Positions 1 to 10,030 of a DNA stretch of 54,946 bases are shown here, in pieces; within the stretch, counting starts at the first letter, position 1; each line of letters starts with the position of its first letter. The translations under genes and the position numbers were made by a program. Where the stretch lies: positions 426,294 through 481,239 of the forward strand of contig FN648619.1 in NCBI GenBank assembly GCA_000310025.1, written 5' to 3'. Source of the stretch: Ectocarpus siliculosus (lineage: Eukaryota; Sar; Phaeophyceae; Ectocarpales; Ectocarpaceae). The notes below the pieces were generated by a model. That model did not search any database. It saw nothing but the letters and a program-made list of their open reading frames with translations, and had not been told where the DNA came from.

Positions 1-16
1 TGCGTTGATGTTGATT

Positions 17-199
17 CTATTCTGTATAAGAAGGGTTGGCCACTAATATACTTTTCCATTTCTTTCTCATAAAGCAAGTTTTGAAGAGAGCTGTCTGTCC
101 TTTTGTGTCCCGGTAATTGATATCCACGCCAGGGTTGGCTAACAGAAGCTTCACTTGATGAATGCGTTCCGCTTGTACTGCCACAACCAAAGCACTCAT
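17..199 (-). CDS. Ankyrin-repeat protein fragment at window edge
   Basis: A 60-codon open frame on the minus strand reads as one ankyrin repeat: a helix pair (AVQAERIHQVKLLLANPGV) followed by the hairpin start DINYRDTKGQTAL. Ankyrin repeats mediate protein-protein contacts; the function of this protein cannot be told from one repeat. The ATG at 199 may be a true start, or the segment may be an internal exon, since an AG lies directly before that ATG. The frame ends in a stop at 17, outside a canonical repeat boundary, so an intron or decay is likely just before it. Base composition is more A+T-rich than the large gene to the right. Any continuation lies beyond the left edge. Confidence 0.5.
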   Translation of the reverse strand: MSALVVAVQAERIHQVKLLLANPGVDINYRDTKGQTALFKTCFMRKKWKSILVANPSYTE

Positions 200-789
200 C
201 TTTTTAAATTTCCAACCACGCGTCTTCCCAATTTTAAGATGTTTGCTTAATCAAAAATCATTTGTATCAAAAACTATGTGAAGATCACTTTTCAGTGACT
301 TCCATACAAACAACAGTTTTATTATAACTTCTCCATCAGAAGGTTTCTCTGGTGTAGCCCGCAGTCTTTGGGTAATCACCTGGAGGGGCGGGGAGGGGGG
401 GGGGGGTAGACTATGTGTGTGTCCGGAATTGTTTTCGCGAAGACCCTTGCTTTTCCTTGCGATTCGGGCCCCAACGCCCACTGGGGGCGGAAGGGGCCCT
501 TCAATGCCCTAGCTTAGGTAAGTTGTAACCCGGTCATGACCGAGTCACGGAACCTGCAGTAGTCATGAGAGTTTGGAACGACCGTCGTGCAGTCGTTGCC
601 ACGCTTTACCTCGAGTAGACCGACCGTGTTTTAGGGCTCCGTTCTTATCTGTATGCGCATTGGTACACCACAAGGCGGGTTCTTGTTCTTATTGCCGCAT
701 CGGAACTTCTGTACATGTAACTATTGAAGCACCTCTTCTTATGGTCAAGTTCTTACGTACCTTTTTTATTTTTTTTTATGTTGCCTTGC
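200..789. other. Intergenic, nothing recognised
   Basis: No coding segment or RNA gene was recognised. A G-rich run lies around 384-406. Short open frames here show no recognisable family. Confidence 0.5.
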
Positions 790-831
<42 letters not shown>

Positions 832-930
832 CTAGATCCCAAAATCTATGTAGCAAGAGCTCGAGACCGTGGCCACAATATGAATGCTAGACCCATCACC
901 AGAAGATCTAAAGAACACGCCCACTAGCAA
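790..930 (-). repeat. AAC-tailed retroposon-like repeat, copy 1
   Basis: A (GTT)n tract at 790-831 is followed by about 100 bp that matches the sequence after the (GTT)n tract at 16785-16846. Shared blocks include AATGCTAGA, a CCATCA block and GAAGATC(T/C)AAAGAACACGC, with small indels between them. Read on the minus strand this is a short body ending in an (AAC)n tail, as expected of a SINE or truncated non-LTR retroposon. The family is not identified and no target duplication was found. The plus-strand frame with a poly-Leu/poly-Cys run here is a by-product of the trinucleotide tract. Confidence 0.5.
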
Positions 931-1317
931 GGAAAGGGTATACAAGCCCGAAGAGGTACACGTATAATCCTTGCAGCACGTTTTCGTGCTCAAGACTGAA
1001 GTACACGCCCACACACTACATTCGACTACAGCAGCATCACCCCCTCCCCTGTCCCACACTTTACCAAAATGAATATTGACTACATACCAGAAATCGCACA
1101 ACAGGCACCAAGAGAGACGAGTCGGAAGACATCACGACAAACAGAAATCGTTGATTCTGAAGCAGGGCGGCAGCAGAGGCCGCTCAAAACTGTGTGTGTA
1201 CAATTTCACGCGTCTACTTCCACACGCGTCCTTGGAAATCAAGATTTAAATTCACACTCCATTCAAATTCACGTCAAAAGAGCCAAAACGGCAGGCGCGC
1301 AAATATGATCGGTGTGG
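931..1317. other. Intergenic, nothing recognised
   Basis: No gene, RNA or repeat was recognised between the AAC-tailed repeat and the foldback element. Confidence 0.4.
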
Positions 1318-1796
1318 AGGGTTACCTGGTCGGTTCTACTATCATCAGTAGACGACACACCATAAAGACGCGTCGTGCGTGCTGGCACGTTCAGATTGCT
1401 ACAGAGATGAAATATCGACGGTCGTCGCAGTAGCCTCTGAAAACAGCCCGAAATCTGCGCCGGAACCAAGCGGAATCCAACATTCACGTTCGTCACAGCC
1501 GTGCTCACCGCCACGGACCGTAACATTGACAACCCTTCGTTCATCAGCTACTGCTGACAACCCTCCGTTCAGCGGATTACGGTCCGTGGCGGTGAGCACG
1601 GCTGTGACAAATGTTGGATTCCACTTAGTTCCGGCGCAGATTTCGGGCTGTTTTCAGAGGCAGCTGCGCCCTTCGATATTTATTTCAGCTCCAGTAGCAA
1701 TCAAACGTGAACGTGCTATGATACTATACAGTAGCACGCACGATACCCCTGCATGGTGTCCTTTACTGATGACAGTTTAACCGACCAGGTAACCCT
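1318..1796. mobile_element. Foldback (long-TIR) element, non-coding
   Basis: Two inverted arms face each other: the left arm at 1318-1523 and the right arm at 1577-1796. The outer ends match as AGGGTTACCTGGTCGGTT on the left and its complement on the right. The inner ends match as CACGGACCGTAA on the left and TTACGGTCCGTG on the right. The arms contain several indels and substitutions. The 53-nt spacer holds a direct repeat, GACAACCC(T)YCGTTCA, twice. No transposase frame is present, so this is a non-autonomous foldback/MITE-type element. Exact ends and a target duplication could not be fixed by eye. Confidence 0.75.
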
Positions 1797-4700
1797 GGCG
1801 GGAACGTTGTTTTCTTTCTTTGTATGGGATTGAAGTATGAGATAAGAGCCAACGTCAAACTTCATTGTCTGCAACATACTGTTGTAGTTCTTACCTGCAT
1901 ATTTACACAAACGGCATACCCACCGCGGCAGGGCATGTATCGGGGGGGCTCTCGACACGGCAGTGGTCGACCAATCAGGCACTACTAGATAGGCCCGTTT
2001 CACGCTGTTTCAACGTTTAAACGTGTGTGTGTACCAAACCAAGCTGATGACCTTGACGATGTACCGGTTGTAAACATCATATAATGTAGACTAGTCTAGT
2101 CTACATACAGTTGTCGGTCGGTAGCACGGCATGAGTATGTAGACTAGCGTCTTCCTTCTCAGAATTTCACGCGTGGCGCGCTGCTGCTGCTGTGGATAGG
2201 GAGCAACATTTGAGGCCAGCCGCTATTGAAGTACATGGATAACATCCATCTCGAGGTGGAGGGCGTTGGGGTCTTTAGGTGAGGATTGCGGGGCATACAT
2301 ATGTAGACACCTGGAGTTTTCGCGAGTTGTGCAGCCGAGAAAACGGAGCGGAAACCGTGAAGATTCAGTCGTATTTGAATCTGTGGTTTGTGGAGGCGTG
2401 ATGGAATTCGGAAAAGCGGGGATCGAAGAAAAATAGAGACAGCCTCGGTGTCAGAAAGTTTTGCGCTCTCAGCTGGGCGAGAGACAAGCAAGTGCATTTG
2501 AGAGAAGGAGAGGAGTAGCAGAAATAGCAGCTTTGAGGAGCAGCAAAAACGGGGTGCCGCCTAGGATTTGATCCATTTTCCCGCCCACCCACACCTATCG
2601 CTCAAGAGAGGGGGGAGAATGCGGGGTCTAGTCGGTCGACGACTAGGAGGTACCAAATGTACCATAGGTAGTTTATTATGAGCAAGATATGTTTAGGCCA
2701 GAGACCGAAACAATAGTAATCATAGTAGGGCAATCTTGGGAAGTTTGCAACGGGTTAGTCCGATCAGCAAACATCGGGAGCAAGACGGCACTTTACCTGC
2801 GCTCTCAAGTTGTTTCATGTGTATTGGTTTTTCTTTGGTTGCCCGCAGAAAATAATCCAGAATTCTTGAGCAAACATAATTAAATAAAAACAACACGTCG
2901 GTACGCAAGCGCAAGCGGAACGCCCAGATTTGAAATTGCACAGAAACATGTCCAGCTTGCCAGCGTGTATGGCTGTGCCGGGGAAGAGCCTGCGCTTACG
3001 TCTAACCTACATGAACCCTACAAGAGACTTTCAAAGTCTGCTTCGCGTTAAGTCTACTGCTGTAGTCTACGTAGAGAAGACAAATTACATGATTACTGTC
3101 GGACTTCGATACAAACTGTTAGACTCATAGTACACATGTTGCACTAAACACTGCCTGCTGTGACACAGCTGGCAGCAAGACGTCCGGACCACAGGCAGAC
3201 ACACCATGAGGAGAGAAAGAACGTTTACGCACACTCACTCAGCTACTCGCACCTGACTCCCTAGAACCCGCCGTGCACACGCTTTTTTGTTTTTGTTCGC
3301 CCTCCTCGCCTCCTTTGCCTTCTTTACAGGTTCCGCCCTTCCGCAGCCGAGAGCCCTGACTGTCTGATATCGGAAGTCCTGATCACACGTGTTGCTGGGG
3401 GCTCCGTGCGTGCGTGATGCGTTTTTTTTCAAGGCAAACTAGGCCGACCAGGACACTGACGACGCCAAAAACTGCCCCTTTTTCCCATGGGATGCAGCGA
3501 AACTTTGCAACAGCTCCCGCTGTAGTGCTGATCCAAAATGCTAGTATCGACATTCAGTGAGTTTGCCTACCAAGCCGCACCCACCACGTTCTGAGGGATC
3601 CGGCCAATTCTACGGGTGGTCAACCTGTGCTTGAAGTTGAGGTTGGAGGGTGGTATATTCCGACATATATTGGGCGGGCCGATCCATCAACACGAGGTAT
3701 CGACATCCACGTGTCCATTCACTGCGCATGCTGCAGCCTTGGCACCTAGATCTTCGGCACTGCGGGCGAGGGAAGTGCTGCACCGGGCTTTGAACGTGAG
3801 TTGTTTCCAAACCATGGCTGTCAACGCCCACGAGGGTGTGTTTTGCTCGATCAAGTGAGGAGCGCACCAATGTACTTAACCCCTTTGGGTCTAGGCTGGA
3901 CTGTCAGATTTTTTTTTTGTGCCAAAAAAAAAAAATGAGAGCGAGAGCGAGCGGGAGAGAGAGACGTGCAGAGAAAGACACCAGTGTACTTCTGCACACG
4001 CAACAGCTATCTCCCCCTGTAGGCCATGAGAGAAGCCGGCGACAGGGTGGTGGCCACAGACAGGGTCGTAGAAGGGTTGGTGGGTGGTCGCGCTGCGGTC
4101 AGTAGGGCAGGTTAGCTGTGTAGCCTTTGAAATGATCAGTCGTCTAGCTGCCTCAACTAGTCTATTTTCGGTATATTGTAAATGATCAGTCCAGAGAGGG
4201 CAAAATGATCAAATGATCAGTGAAGAATCATAGCTGGTATTTGTACTTCTGTCCTTCTCTGTTCTCTGTCCCCCCCCAAAATGTGCCCTGCCAACTCTCT
4301 AGAGCTCCTGTGTTTTTCAAACAACAAGCACATCCACCAGCACACACCTGTACCTCGTGGTTTCCTAGGTTTGGGCGAGGGTGGTATGTGTGGCGCTACG
4401 AGTGTGGATGTGTCGCTGATATGTTTTACTCGTCTACAGCAGCAGTAGTAGTGTTGTTGTAGTGTTCGTTGTAGCTGTTGACACAATGACTGCTGGATCT
4501 TCGGAACGGTTTTCAAATTGTTGGGAACCACGATATCCTCGATATCTGGGCTTCGGCAGGGACTGCAATACCCCTCCCTTTTGCTGTCCTCTGCTCTTTG
4601 CAGCAGTGGCTTCCTACGTTCGGGCGAGTGTATGTGTGGTGCTGCGAAAGAACACATATGTATGTATGTATGTACTGTATGCACACACGCGTTCACTGAC

Positions 4701-4820
4701 ATGTGCATACGTTGAGAGATTCATGATTTGGCATTGATTGGCCCCATTCCCATTCCCGAGACCTTGACATTACCCGCTGTCACTGAAGTCTCTTCATTGG
4801 TCAGCCGGTTAGCGCGGGTG
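1797..4820. other. Intergenic, no gene recognised
   Basis: About 3 kb without a supportable gene. It holds a perfect palindrome with a 1-nt centre at 2084-2106 (ATGTAGACTAG and its complement). AAATGATCAGT occurs three times at about 4130-4215. A short imperfect duplication is centred near 4360-4400 and 4609-4648 (TTCCTA..TT.GGGCGAG). A- and T-runs lie near 3910-3935. Confidence 0.4.
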
Positions 4821-4825
4821 CTAAT

Positions 4826-5045
4826 TGTCAGGAGTATTGTAGTGCAAGAACTGACTCTATTCTACTGCATGGGTTTTGTGCAGTATTGTGAAGGCGTGAC
4901 TTCAAGTCTGTAACCGTCAGGTGAAGGCAGGCTTGGTCGCTTTGTATGTTAATGAATCACTCTGTGTTTATCTACCCAAACTGCGCCACTACTGCCAACT
5001 ACACAGCAGCACACGGCAGCCCAGACAACTGCTGAACTGCTGTCA
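4826..5045 (+). repeat. 5' LTR of copia element
   Basis: This 220-bp repeat is identical to 10126-10345 except at two sites. It starts TGTCAGG and ends GCTGTCA. It should carry the promoter and polyadenylation signals of the element, but no unambiguous TATA box was picked out. Confidence 0.97.
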
Positions 5046-5056
5046 GGTTATGAGCC
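5046..5056 (+). promoter_or_regulatory. Primer-binding site, initiator tRNA-Met anticodon type
   Basis: The 11 bases directly after the 5' LTR, GGTTATGAGCC, are the complement of GGCTCATAACC. That is the anticodon stem-loop of eukaryotic initiator tRNA-Met, not its 3' end. Drosophila copia is known to prime from such an internal half-tRNA fragment. The position immediately next to the LTR supports the call. Confidence 0.75.
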
Positions 5057-5088
5057 TCGCGTTTGGTGGGTAATCACATCGAGTCATC

Positions 5089-5466
5089 ATGTCTACGTCG
5101 TCTGCAAACATCTTCAAGCAAGGATACGTCCCGTTCAACGGAAATCCTAATGAGTACCACAGATGGTCGAGTTTGTTCCGCTCGATCATGTACGAGACCG
5201 GCCTAGGCGAGGTTATGTCTGGGACCGAGAAGGCTCCGGAAGCTCCGGTGGATGGCACGGCGGATGCTGTCGCGGCGTACGAGACCAAGAAGCGTGCTTT
5301 CAAACAAAAGAACGGTAGGCTGTTCACGCGGCTTGATTTAGCGACGTCGGAGTGCGCCGAGGGATTTCAGAGTGCTGCGTCTCTAGTCGTAGGGTCCTTC
5401 AACGCCGTTTATCCTGAGGAGTGGGGTGACGGACGTGCTGCATTTCTCGCCCTGGAAGCAAAGTAG
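5089..5466 (+). CDS. copia Gag N-terminal part, ends at in-frame stop
   Basis: This 125-codon frame begins 43 bp after the LTR and has the copia Gag capsid signature: a YVPFNG.PNEYHRW start, then a helical region rich in charged residues. It stops at TAG 5464-5466 but is in the same frame as the next coding segment, with no other stop between them. The stop lies in a GTA-GTA tandem at 5463-5468; a single GTA would leave the frame open, so a 3-bp duplication probably created it. Gag packages element RNA into virus-like particles. Without read-through the particle protein would be truncated. Confidence 0.85.
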   Translation: MSTSSANIFKQGYVPFNGNPNEYHRWSSLFRSIMYETGLGEVMSGTEKAPEAPVDGTADAVAAYETKKRAFKQKNGRLFTRLDLATSECAEGFQSAASLVVGSFNAVYPEEWGDGRAAFLALEAK

Positions 5467-5490
5467 TACCGAAAGACTGGAGCGTTTAGG

Positions 5491-8400
5491 ATGCAAGAGC
5501 TGCAGCAACAGCTAGGAGCCCTGTCCGTCACAGCCGCCGACAAATACGACCCCGCGCGCGCAATCCAAGAGTTGCGCCGCATTTCCGCAGAGCTCGAAGC
5601 GCTTGGTGACAAGGTCGTGTCGACTCGCAAAACCCACACCTTCTTGAACGCGCTACCTGACCAGCAATACGGACAATTCAAAGCTGCGCTGGTGTGCGAG
5701 CAGTCGCGAGACGACAACTCCGATTTGAACTTGGATTTTGAACGTGTGGCACACCGAGCCACTGCTTTCCACTCTCTGCAGATCAGGGGCAAGGATACTA
5801 CCAATGACGACGGCTCTGGAAGCCACGGCCGTGCGCTCAACACGACCGTGCATGGAGGAGCACGCGAGTTCCGTAAACACGGTGGACGTGGACGCAACCG
5901 CCGAGGAAATGGCGGCAGGAACGCGGACGGGAACAACAGCTCGAACGGCAACAGCAGCAGCGGTGGAACCAACTCGAATGGGAACCCATCAGGAGGACGT
6001 GGAGCTAGAAGCGCCCAAGGTGCACGCGGAAAAGATCGCGGCAACCAAAACTCCGGTGGAGGTCGAGGACGGGGTCAGCAGAATGGCCAAGACCGCAAGA
6101 GACGCTGCAGGTACTGCCACAATTCGACCGAGCACCAGTGGCAAAACTGCCCTCTTCGCCTCTCGAATGAGGCGGAGGACGCCAAAGAACAGGCGAACAT
6201 ATCGCAGGAATCCACCACCACCCAGGCATGGTTCACGCAGGTCCGGGGAGGTAGCAAGGGTCTAGAAGACTTCTCAATTATAATCGATGACTGCCCGCGG
6301 GTGCAAGAAGTGCCCGCCGCGACGCAAGCAGAGAAGCGCGTCGCTGAATACCCGCAGGTGCCAGAAGTCCCTGCTGCGGCGAAGCCCGAGGAGCGCGCTG
6401 CTGAAAACCCGCAGGTGCCAGAAGTCCCTGCTGCGGCGAAGCCCGAGGAGCGCGCTGCTGGATATCCGCAGGTGCTGGAGGCGCCTGCTGTGGCGCAGCC
6501 CAAGGCATGCGCTGCTGGAGATACGCAGGTGCTAGAAGCGCTTGCTGTGGCGCCGCCTGAGGAGCGCGCTGATGCTGTTGGTGACGTGCAGGCGCTGAAG
6601 ACGCCTGGAGTGGTGACGGACGATGAGGCCGATGCCATGCACGTTCAGGTGGAGGAAGCCCCTGGTGCAACGGAGACCGTTGCATTCACCAGCGTTTTTC
6701 AAGTCAAGGAACAGGTCAAGTCCCTTGAAAGTACGACAGTGTTCATAGACACCGCGGCATCAAGCCACATGGTTTTGGCCGAATCCCCTGCCGCAACGCA
6801 CGTAGGCGAGAGGTACGCCTGCAACGTTCAAGTCGAAGGGTCCTGTGGCCAGTCCAACGCAACCCAGAAAGGCAAGCTAAAATTTGGCCTACGGAACGAT
6901 AAGAACGAAACAATCCCAGTGTCGCTGGAAGTTCTCCTGGTACCGGACCTAGGAGCAAACATATTTTTGGTTGGAGCTTTGGAAGAAAAGGGGGTGCTGT
7001 GTGACCTGATGTCTACCCCGCCAGCTCTTCGCGGCGGTCAGCACGCGTTTCCCATCTCGAAGGAAATACCGCGGATGTACGTGGTCAATATCATCGTCGA
7101 CGACGTGAGCCTGGACGGATCCGCGAAACTGTTTCGCACCAAGGTCGACGCGCACTTGTGGCATCGGAGGATGGGCCACTGCAACCCGCGCGCTCTCCAG
7201 CTGCTGGCGGACAAGGAGCACTCGGGAGTAAAATTCAACCGAAACATCGAGTCCGGAGATTGCGAGGTATGTTCCGCCGGAAACAGCAAGAAGAGCAGCC
7301 ACCCTCCGTCTGATCGTCCTCGCGCCGACGCACGGCTTGAGCTCGTGCACGTCGACACGTGGGGGCCGCATTCTGAAGAGTCATACGGTGGTAGCCGGCG
7401 CGTAGTGATGTTTACGGACGACAACTCGCGCATGAGGTGGGGGATTCCCATCAAAACGAAAGATGAAGCTGCCGAAGGGCTGGAAACGGTTGTCAAGGAG
7501 GTTGCTGACCCGCTAGGAATTTGCCTAGATACAGTTAACTGCGATGGAGGGGCCGAATTCAAGGGAAGGTTCGACGCGTTGGCACAATCACTTGGAATCA
7601 AAATCACGACCAACGCCCCGTACGTCCCTGAGGGTAACGCCATCGCCGAGCGTGGTTTTGGCATTGTTATAGCCACGACGCGCCGCCTCCTCTTGGGTGC
7701 ACCGCATCTCCCGGGCCGCCTGTGGGCTGAAGCTTTTAAGACCGCAATCTACATCCTGAACCGCACGCCCACGGAAGCATTGGACGGCAAGGCACCACTT
7801 GAGGTATGGGAAGGCAAACCGCTCGGCAGCTTGAAGCACATGCACGAATTTGGTTCGGTCTGTTTTAAGCACGAGGAAGCGAGGTTCCGGCCCAACAAGC
7901 TTGCCGCCAGGGCCAAGAAGATGTATCTGGTTGGTTACAACTCTAAGAGCAGGTCGTACAGGCTTTGGGACCCCACAGAACCCTCGAAGATCACCAACTC
8001 CGGCGAAGTGTCCTTCCGCGAGAAAGACCCGCGCGACGTGGTTCCCCCCAAGGTAGGAGCGGACCCGCTGCCCGAGCCCGGCAGGATAATTTACCAGCCC
8101 GGCTGGGAGGAAACGAGCGACGTGGAAGAAAATCAAGAAGAACAGAAGGACGATGGCGGGATGGAACCGACGCCCCAGCAGCAGGAGCCAGGCCTTCGCC
8201 GGAGCGGCAGGAACCCCGTGCCACGAACGGTTATGGATCTGCACACGGCGGAGAAGGAGTACGAGCGGATGGAGTATTCCTTGCTTACTGGGAGTGTACT
8301 CGGAGCCACCGGGACAGGAAGCCCCGGTGAGGCGGGCTACATGCCCCCTGACCCGGCCAACTACAGCCAAGCGGTGAGTGGACCGGATGCTGACGCGTGG

Positions 8401-8799
8401 AAAGAAAGCATGCGTGACGAAGGACGATCACTGGTCGAGCATGACGTGTTCGACTGGGTAGACCTGCCGGAGGGTGCTCAGGCGCTTCCGGCCAAATACC
8501 TATTCAAGGTAAAATACAACCAAGACCGAGAACCTGTTCGTCTCAAGAGCCGCATTGTGGTTCAAGGTTTTCACCAAGCTGACACGGGCGAAGATAAGGC
8601 AGCGCCTGTGGCGTCGATGGAAACAGTTCATCTATTTGTCGCTAACGCTGCTCAAAACGGTTTTGTTCTAAAGCAAGCCGACATCAAGACGGCGTTCCTG
8701 CATGCACGGGTCCCCAAGAATGCGAAACCGTTTTTTTGTAATCCCTCCGAAAGGATTCGAGTGTTCTCCGGAACAAGCACGGCAGGTGTGGCTGCTTAA
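5491..8799 (+). CDS. copia Gag C-term-protease-integrase-RT (5' part)
   Basis: A long frame that continues gag. By residue from the ATG at 5491 it holds: a glycine/asparagine/arginine-rich stretch around 115-200; a zinc knuckle at about 206-220 with spacing C-x2-C-x5-H-x4-C, one residue longer than the usual x4; 19-residue repeats at about 269-390; an aspartic protease site DTAASSH at about 420; the integrase zinc-binding HHCC (LWHRRMGH at about 556, ending CEVC); and the DDE core (VDTWGP at about 621, CDGGAEF, then EGNAIAERG). The RT begins near 930-1000 (QADIKTAFLHARV). The frame is lost at the T-run 8731-8737 and ends after about 20 unrelated residues. Most of the open frame upstream of the Gag stop belongs to the same polyprotein. 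Confidence 0.95.
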   Translation: MQELQQQLGALSVTAADKYDPARAIQELRRISAELEALGDKVVSTRKTHTFLNALPDQQYGQFKAALVCEQSRDDNSDLNLDFERVAHRATAFHSLQIRGKDTTNDDGSGSHGRALNTTVHGGAREFRKHGGRGRNRRGNGGRNADGNNSSNGNSSSGGTNSNGNPSGGRGARSAQGARGKDRGNQNSGGGRGRGQQNGQDRKRRCRYCHNSTEHQWQNCPLRLSNEAEDAKEQANISQESTTTQAWFTQVRGGSKGLEDFSIIIDDCPRVQEVPAATQAEKRVAEYPQVPEVPAAAKPEERAAENPQVPEVPAAAKPEERAAGYPQVLEAPAVAQPKACAAGDTQVLEALAVAPPEERADAVGDVQALKTPGVVTDDEADAMHVQVEEAPGATETVAFTSVFQVKEQVKSLESTTVFIDTAASSHMVLAESPAATHVGERYACNVQVEGSCGQSNATQKGKLKFGLRNDKNETIPVSLEVLLVPDLGANIFLVGALEEKGVLCDLMSTPPALRGGQHAFPISKEIPRMYVVNIIVDDVSLDGSAKLFRTKVDAHLWHRRMGHCNPRALQLLADKEHSGVKFNRNIESGDCEVCSAGNSKKSSHPPSDRPRADARLELVHVDTWGPHSEESYGGSRRVVMFTDDNSRMRWGIPIKTKDEAAEGLETVVKEVADPLGICLDTVNCDGGAEFKGRFDALAQSLGIKITTNAPYVPEGNAIAERGFGIVIATTRRLLLGAPHLPGRLWAEAFKTAIYILNRTPTEALDGKAPLEVWEGKPLGSLKHMHEFGSVCFKHEEARFRPNKLAARAKKMYLVGYNSKSRSYRLWDPTEPSKITNSGEVSFREKDPRDVVPPKVGADPLPEPGRIIYQPGWEETSDVEENQEEQKDDGGMEPTPQQQEPGLRRSGRNPVPRTVMDLHTAEKEYERMEYSLLTGSVLGATGTGSPGEAGYMPPDPANYSQAVSGPDADAWKESMRDEGRSLVEHDVFDWVDLPEGAQALPAKYLFKVKYNQDREPVRLKSRIVVQGFHQADTGEDKAAPVASMETVHLFVANAAQNGFVLKQADIKTAFLHARVPKNAKPFFCNPSERIRVFSGTSTAGVAA
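6295..6660 (+). repeat. 57-bp coding tandem repeats in copia Gag-protease linker
   Basis: Five to six copies of a 19-residue unit of the form PQV.E.PA.A.PEERAA.. run between the zinc knuckle and the protease. The first copies are nearly identical and later ones drift. The period of 57 bp keeps the frame. Confidence 0.9.
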
Positions 8800-9898
8800 G
8801 GCGTGGCTGTACGGGCTGCGTCTCTCCCCGAAAGGCTGGAACGGCACCTTCCACGAGTATCTGATGGAGATCGGATTCGTTCGGAGCCCGGCGGATCCCT
8901 GTCTATACAGCCTCAACGCGGGAGAGGTTCTCCTTCTCGTGTACGTCGACGACATCCTATTTTCGGGGAGCGACGAGGATCTGGTGATGACAGTTATCGA
9001 ACAGCTGAAGGAGCGGTTCGACACGGTGTACCTTGGAGATGCGAAGTTCCTCCTCGGCATGGCGATTGAAAGGAACATCAACGCCGGGGTGATCCTCTTT
9101 TCGCAGAACACGTACGCGAACGCCGTGCTTGACAAGTTCGGAATGGCCGACGCTCGCTCGGCGAAGACTCCGGCTGAGCCCGGACCGATCAGCATCGTGG
9201 AGGAGGCGGTTCTGTCACCAGAGGACACCACGTATTTCCGGTCCGCCGTAGGAAGCCTCCTGTATCTCAGCCGGGGCTCGAGGCCGGACATTACTCACTC
9301 GGTGATGGTACTAGCGAAGAGCATGGCGAAGCCCGGTCCCAGAGCAATGGTGAAGCTGAAGCGGGTACTCAGGTACCTAAAGGGGACGACCTCCATCGGG
9401 ATCACATACCGCGAGGACGCCGACGACGGAGACAACCTAACGGCATATGTGGATTCTGACCACGCCGGTGACCTAGACAACGGGTACTCCACTACCGGTG
9501 TTGTTTTGTACTTTGCAGGTGGCCCGGTGGAATGGACGGCGAAGAAGCAAACGGTGGTGGCTATATCGACGGTAGAGGCCGAGTACGTCGCACTGTCAAA
9601 GGGGTGCGTCATGGTCATCCACTTCCGGAACCTGCTAGAGTCCATGAATCAGAAGCAGGAGCAGGCAACCGTCGTTTTCGAGGATAACTCTGGTGCTGTG
9701 TCACTCAGCAGGAGCGCGAAAATCACCCCGCGCACCAAGCACATCGATGTAAAATTTCACCATGTTCGGTCTCTTGTAGAAAAGGAAGTGGTAGATGTCG
9801 AGTATATCGAAACCAACCTGCAGAGGGCGGACATCCTCACCAAGAGTTCGGGAGCTGTGAAGTTCCTGCAGAACCGCCTTCTGTTGCTTGGAGTGTGA
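8738..9898 (+). CDS. copia reverse transcriptase and RNase H (frameshifted part)
   Basis: This continues the RT in the next frame, from just after the T7 run at 8731-8737 to the stop at 9896-9898. It contains the catalytic motif YVDD (in LLLVYVDDILF, about 8935-8965) and the RT connection KPGPRAMVKLKRVLRYLKGT. The copia RNase H segment follows with AYVDSDHAGD and STVEAEYVAL, and the end is HIDVKFHHVR..VEYIETNLQRADILTK. All are standard copia C-terminal blocks in the right order. The first ATG of this frame (8702) is not a biological start, because the upstream codons belong to the other frame. Removing one T from the run would join it to the upstream frame. Confidence 0.95.
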   Translation, partial: VIPPKGFECSPEQARQVWLLKAWLYGLRLSPKGWNGTFHEYLMEIGFVRSPADPCLYSLNAGEVLLLVYVDDILFSGSDEDLVMTVIEQLKERFDTVYLGDAKFLLGMAIERNINAGVILFSQNTYANAVLDKFGMADARSAKTPAEPGPISIVEEAVLSPEDTTYFRSAVGSLLYLSRGSRPDITHSVMVLAKSMAKPGPRAMVKLKRVLRYLKGTTSIGITYREDADDGDNLTAYVDSDHAGDLDNGYSTTGVVLYFAGGPVEWTAKKQTVVAISTVEAEYVALSKGCVMVIHFRNLLESMNQKQEQATVVFEDNSGAVSLSRSAKITPRTKHIDVKFHHVRSLVEKEVVDVEYIETNLQRADILTKSSGAVKFLQNRLLLLGV

Positions 9899-10030
9899 GC
9901 ATGAGTTGGAGATTTCGGTTGGAAGAGCATTCGTATGATAAGAAGAAAACATTTCGCTGCTTGAAAACTATGGCAGTTAGTGATATCATTTTTGAGTTAT
10001 TCAGAAAGCACGTATTCGTAGACATTTGTT

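Noticed and set aside
573-927. Plus-strand frames with poly-Leu or poly-Cys runs
   Set aside because: The runs are translations of the (GTT)n tract of the retroposon-like repeat.
5409-6685. Several long minus-strand frames under gag
   Set aside because: Antisense shadows of the GC-rich, repetitive Gag linker.
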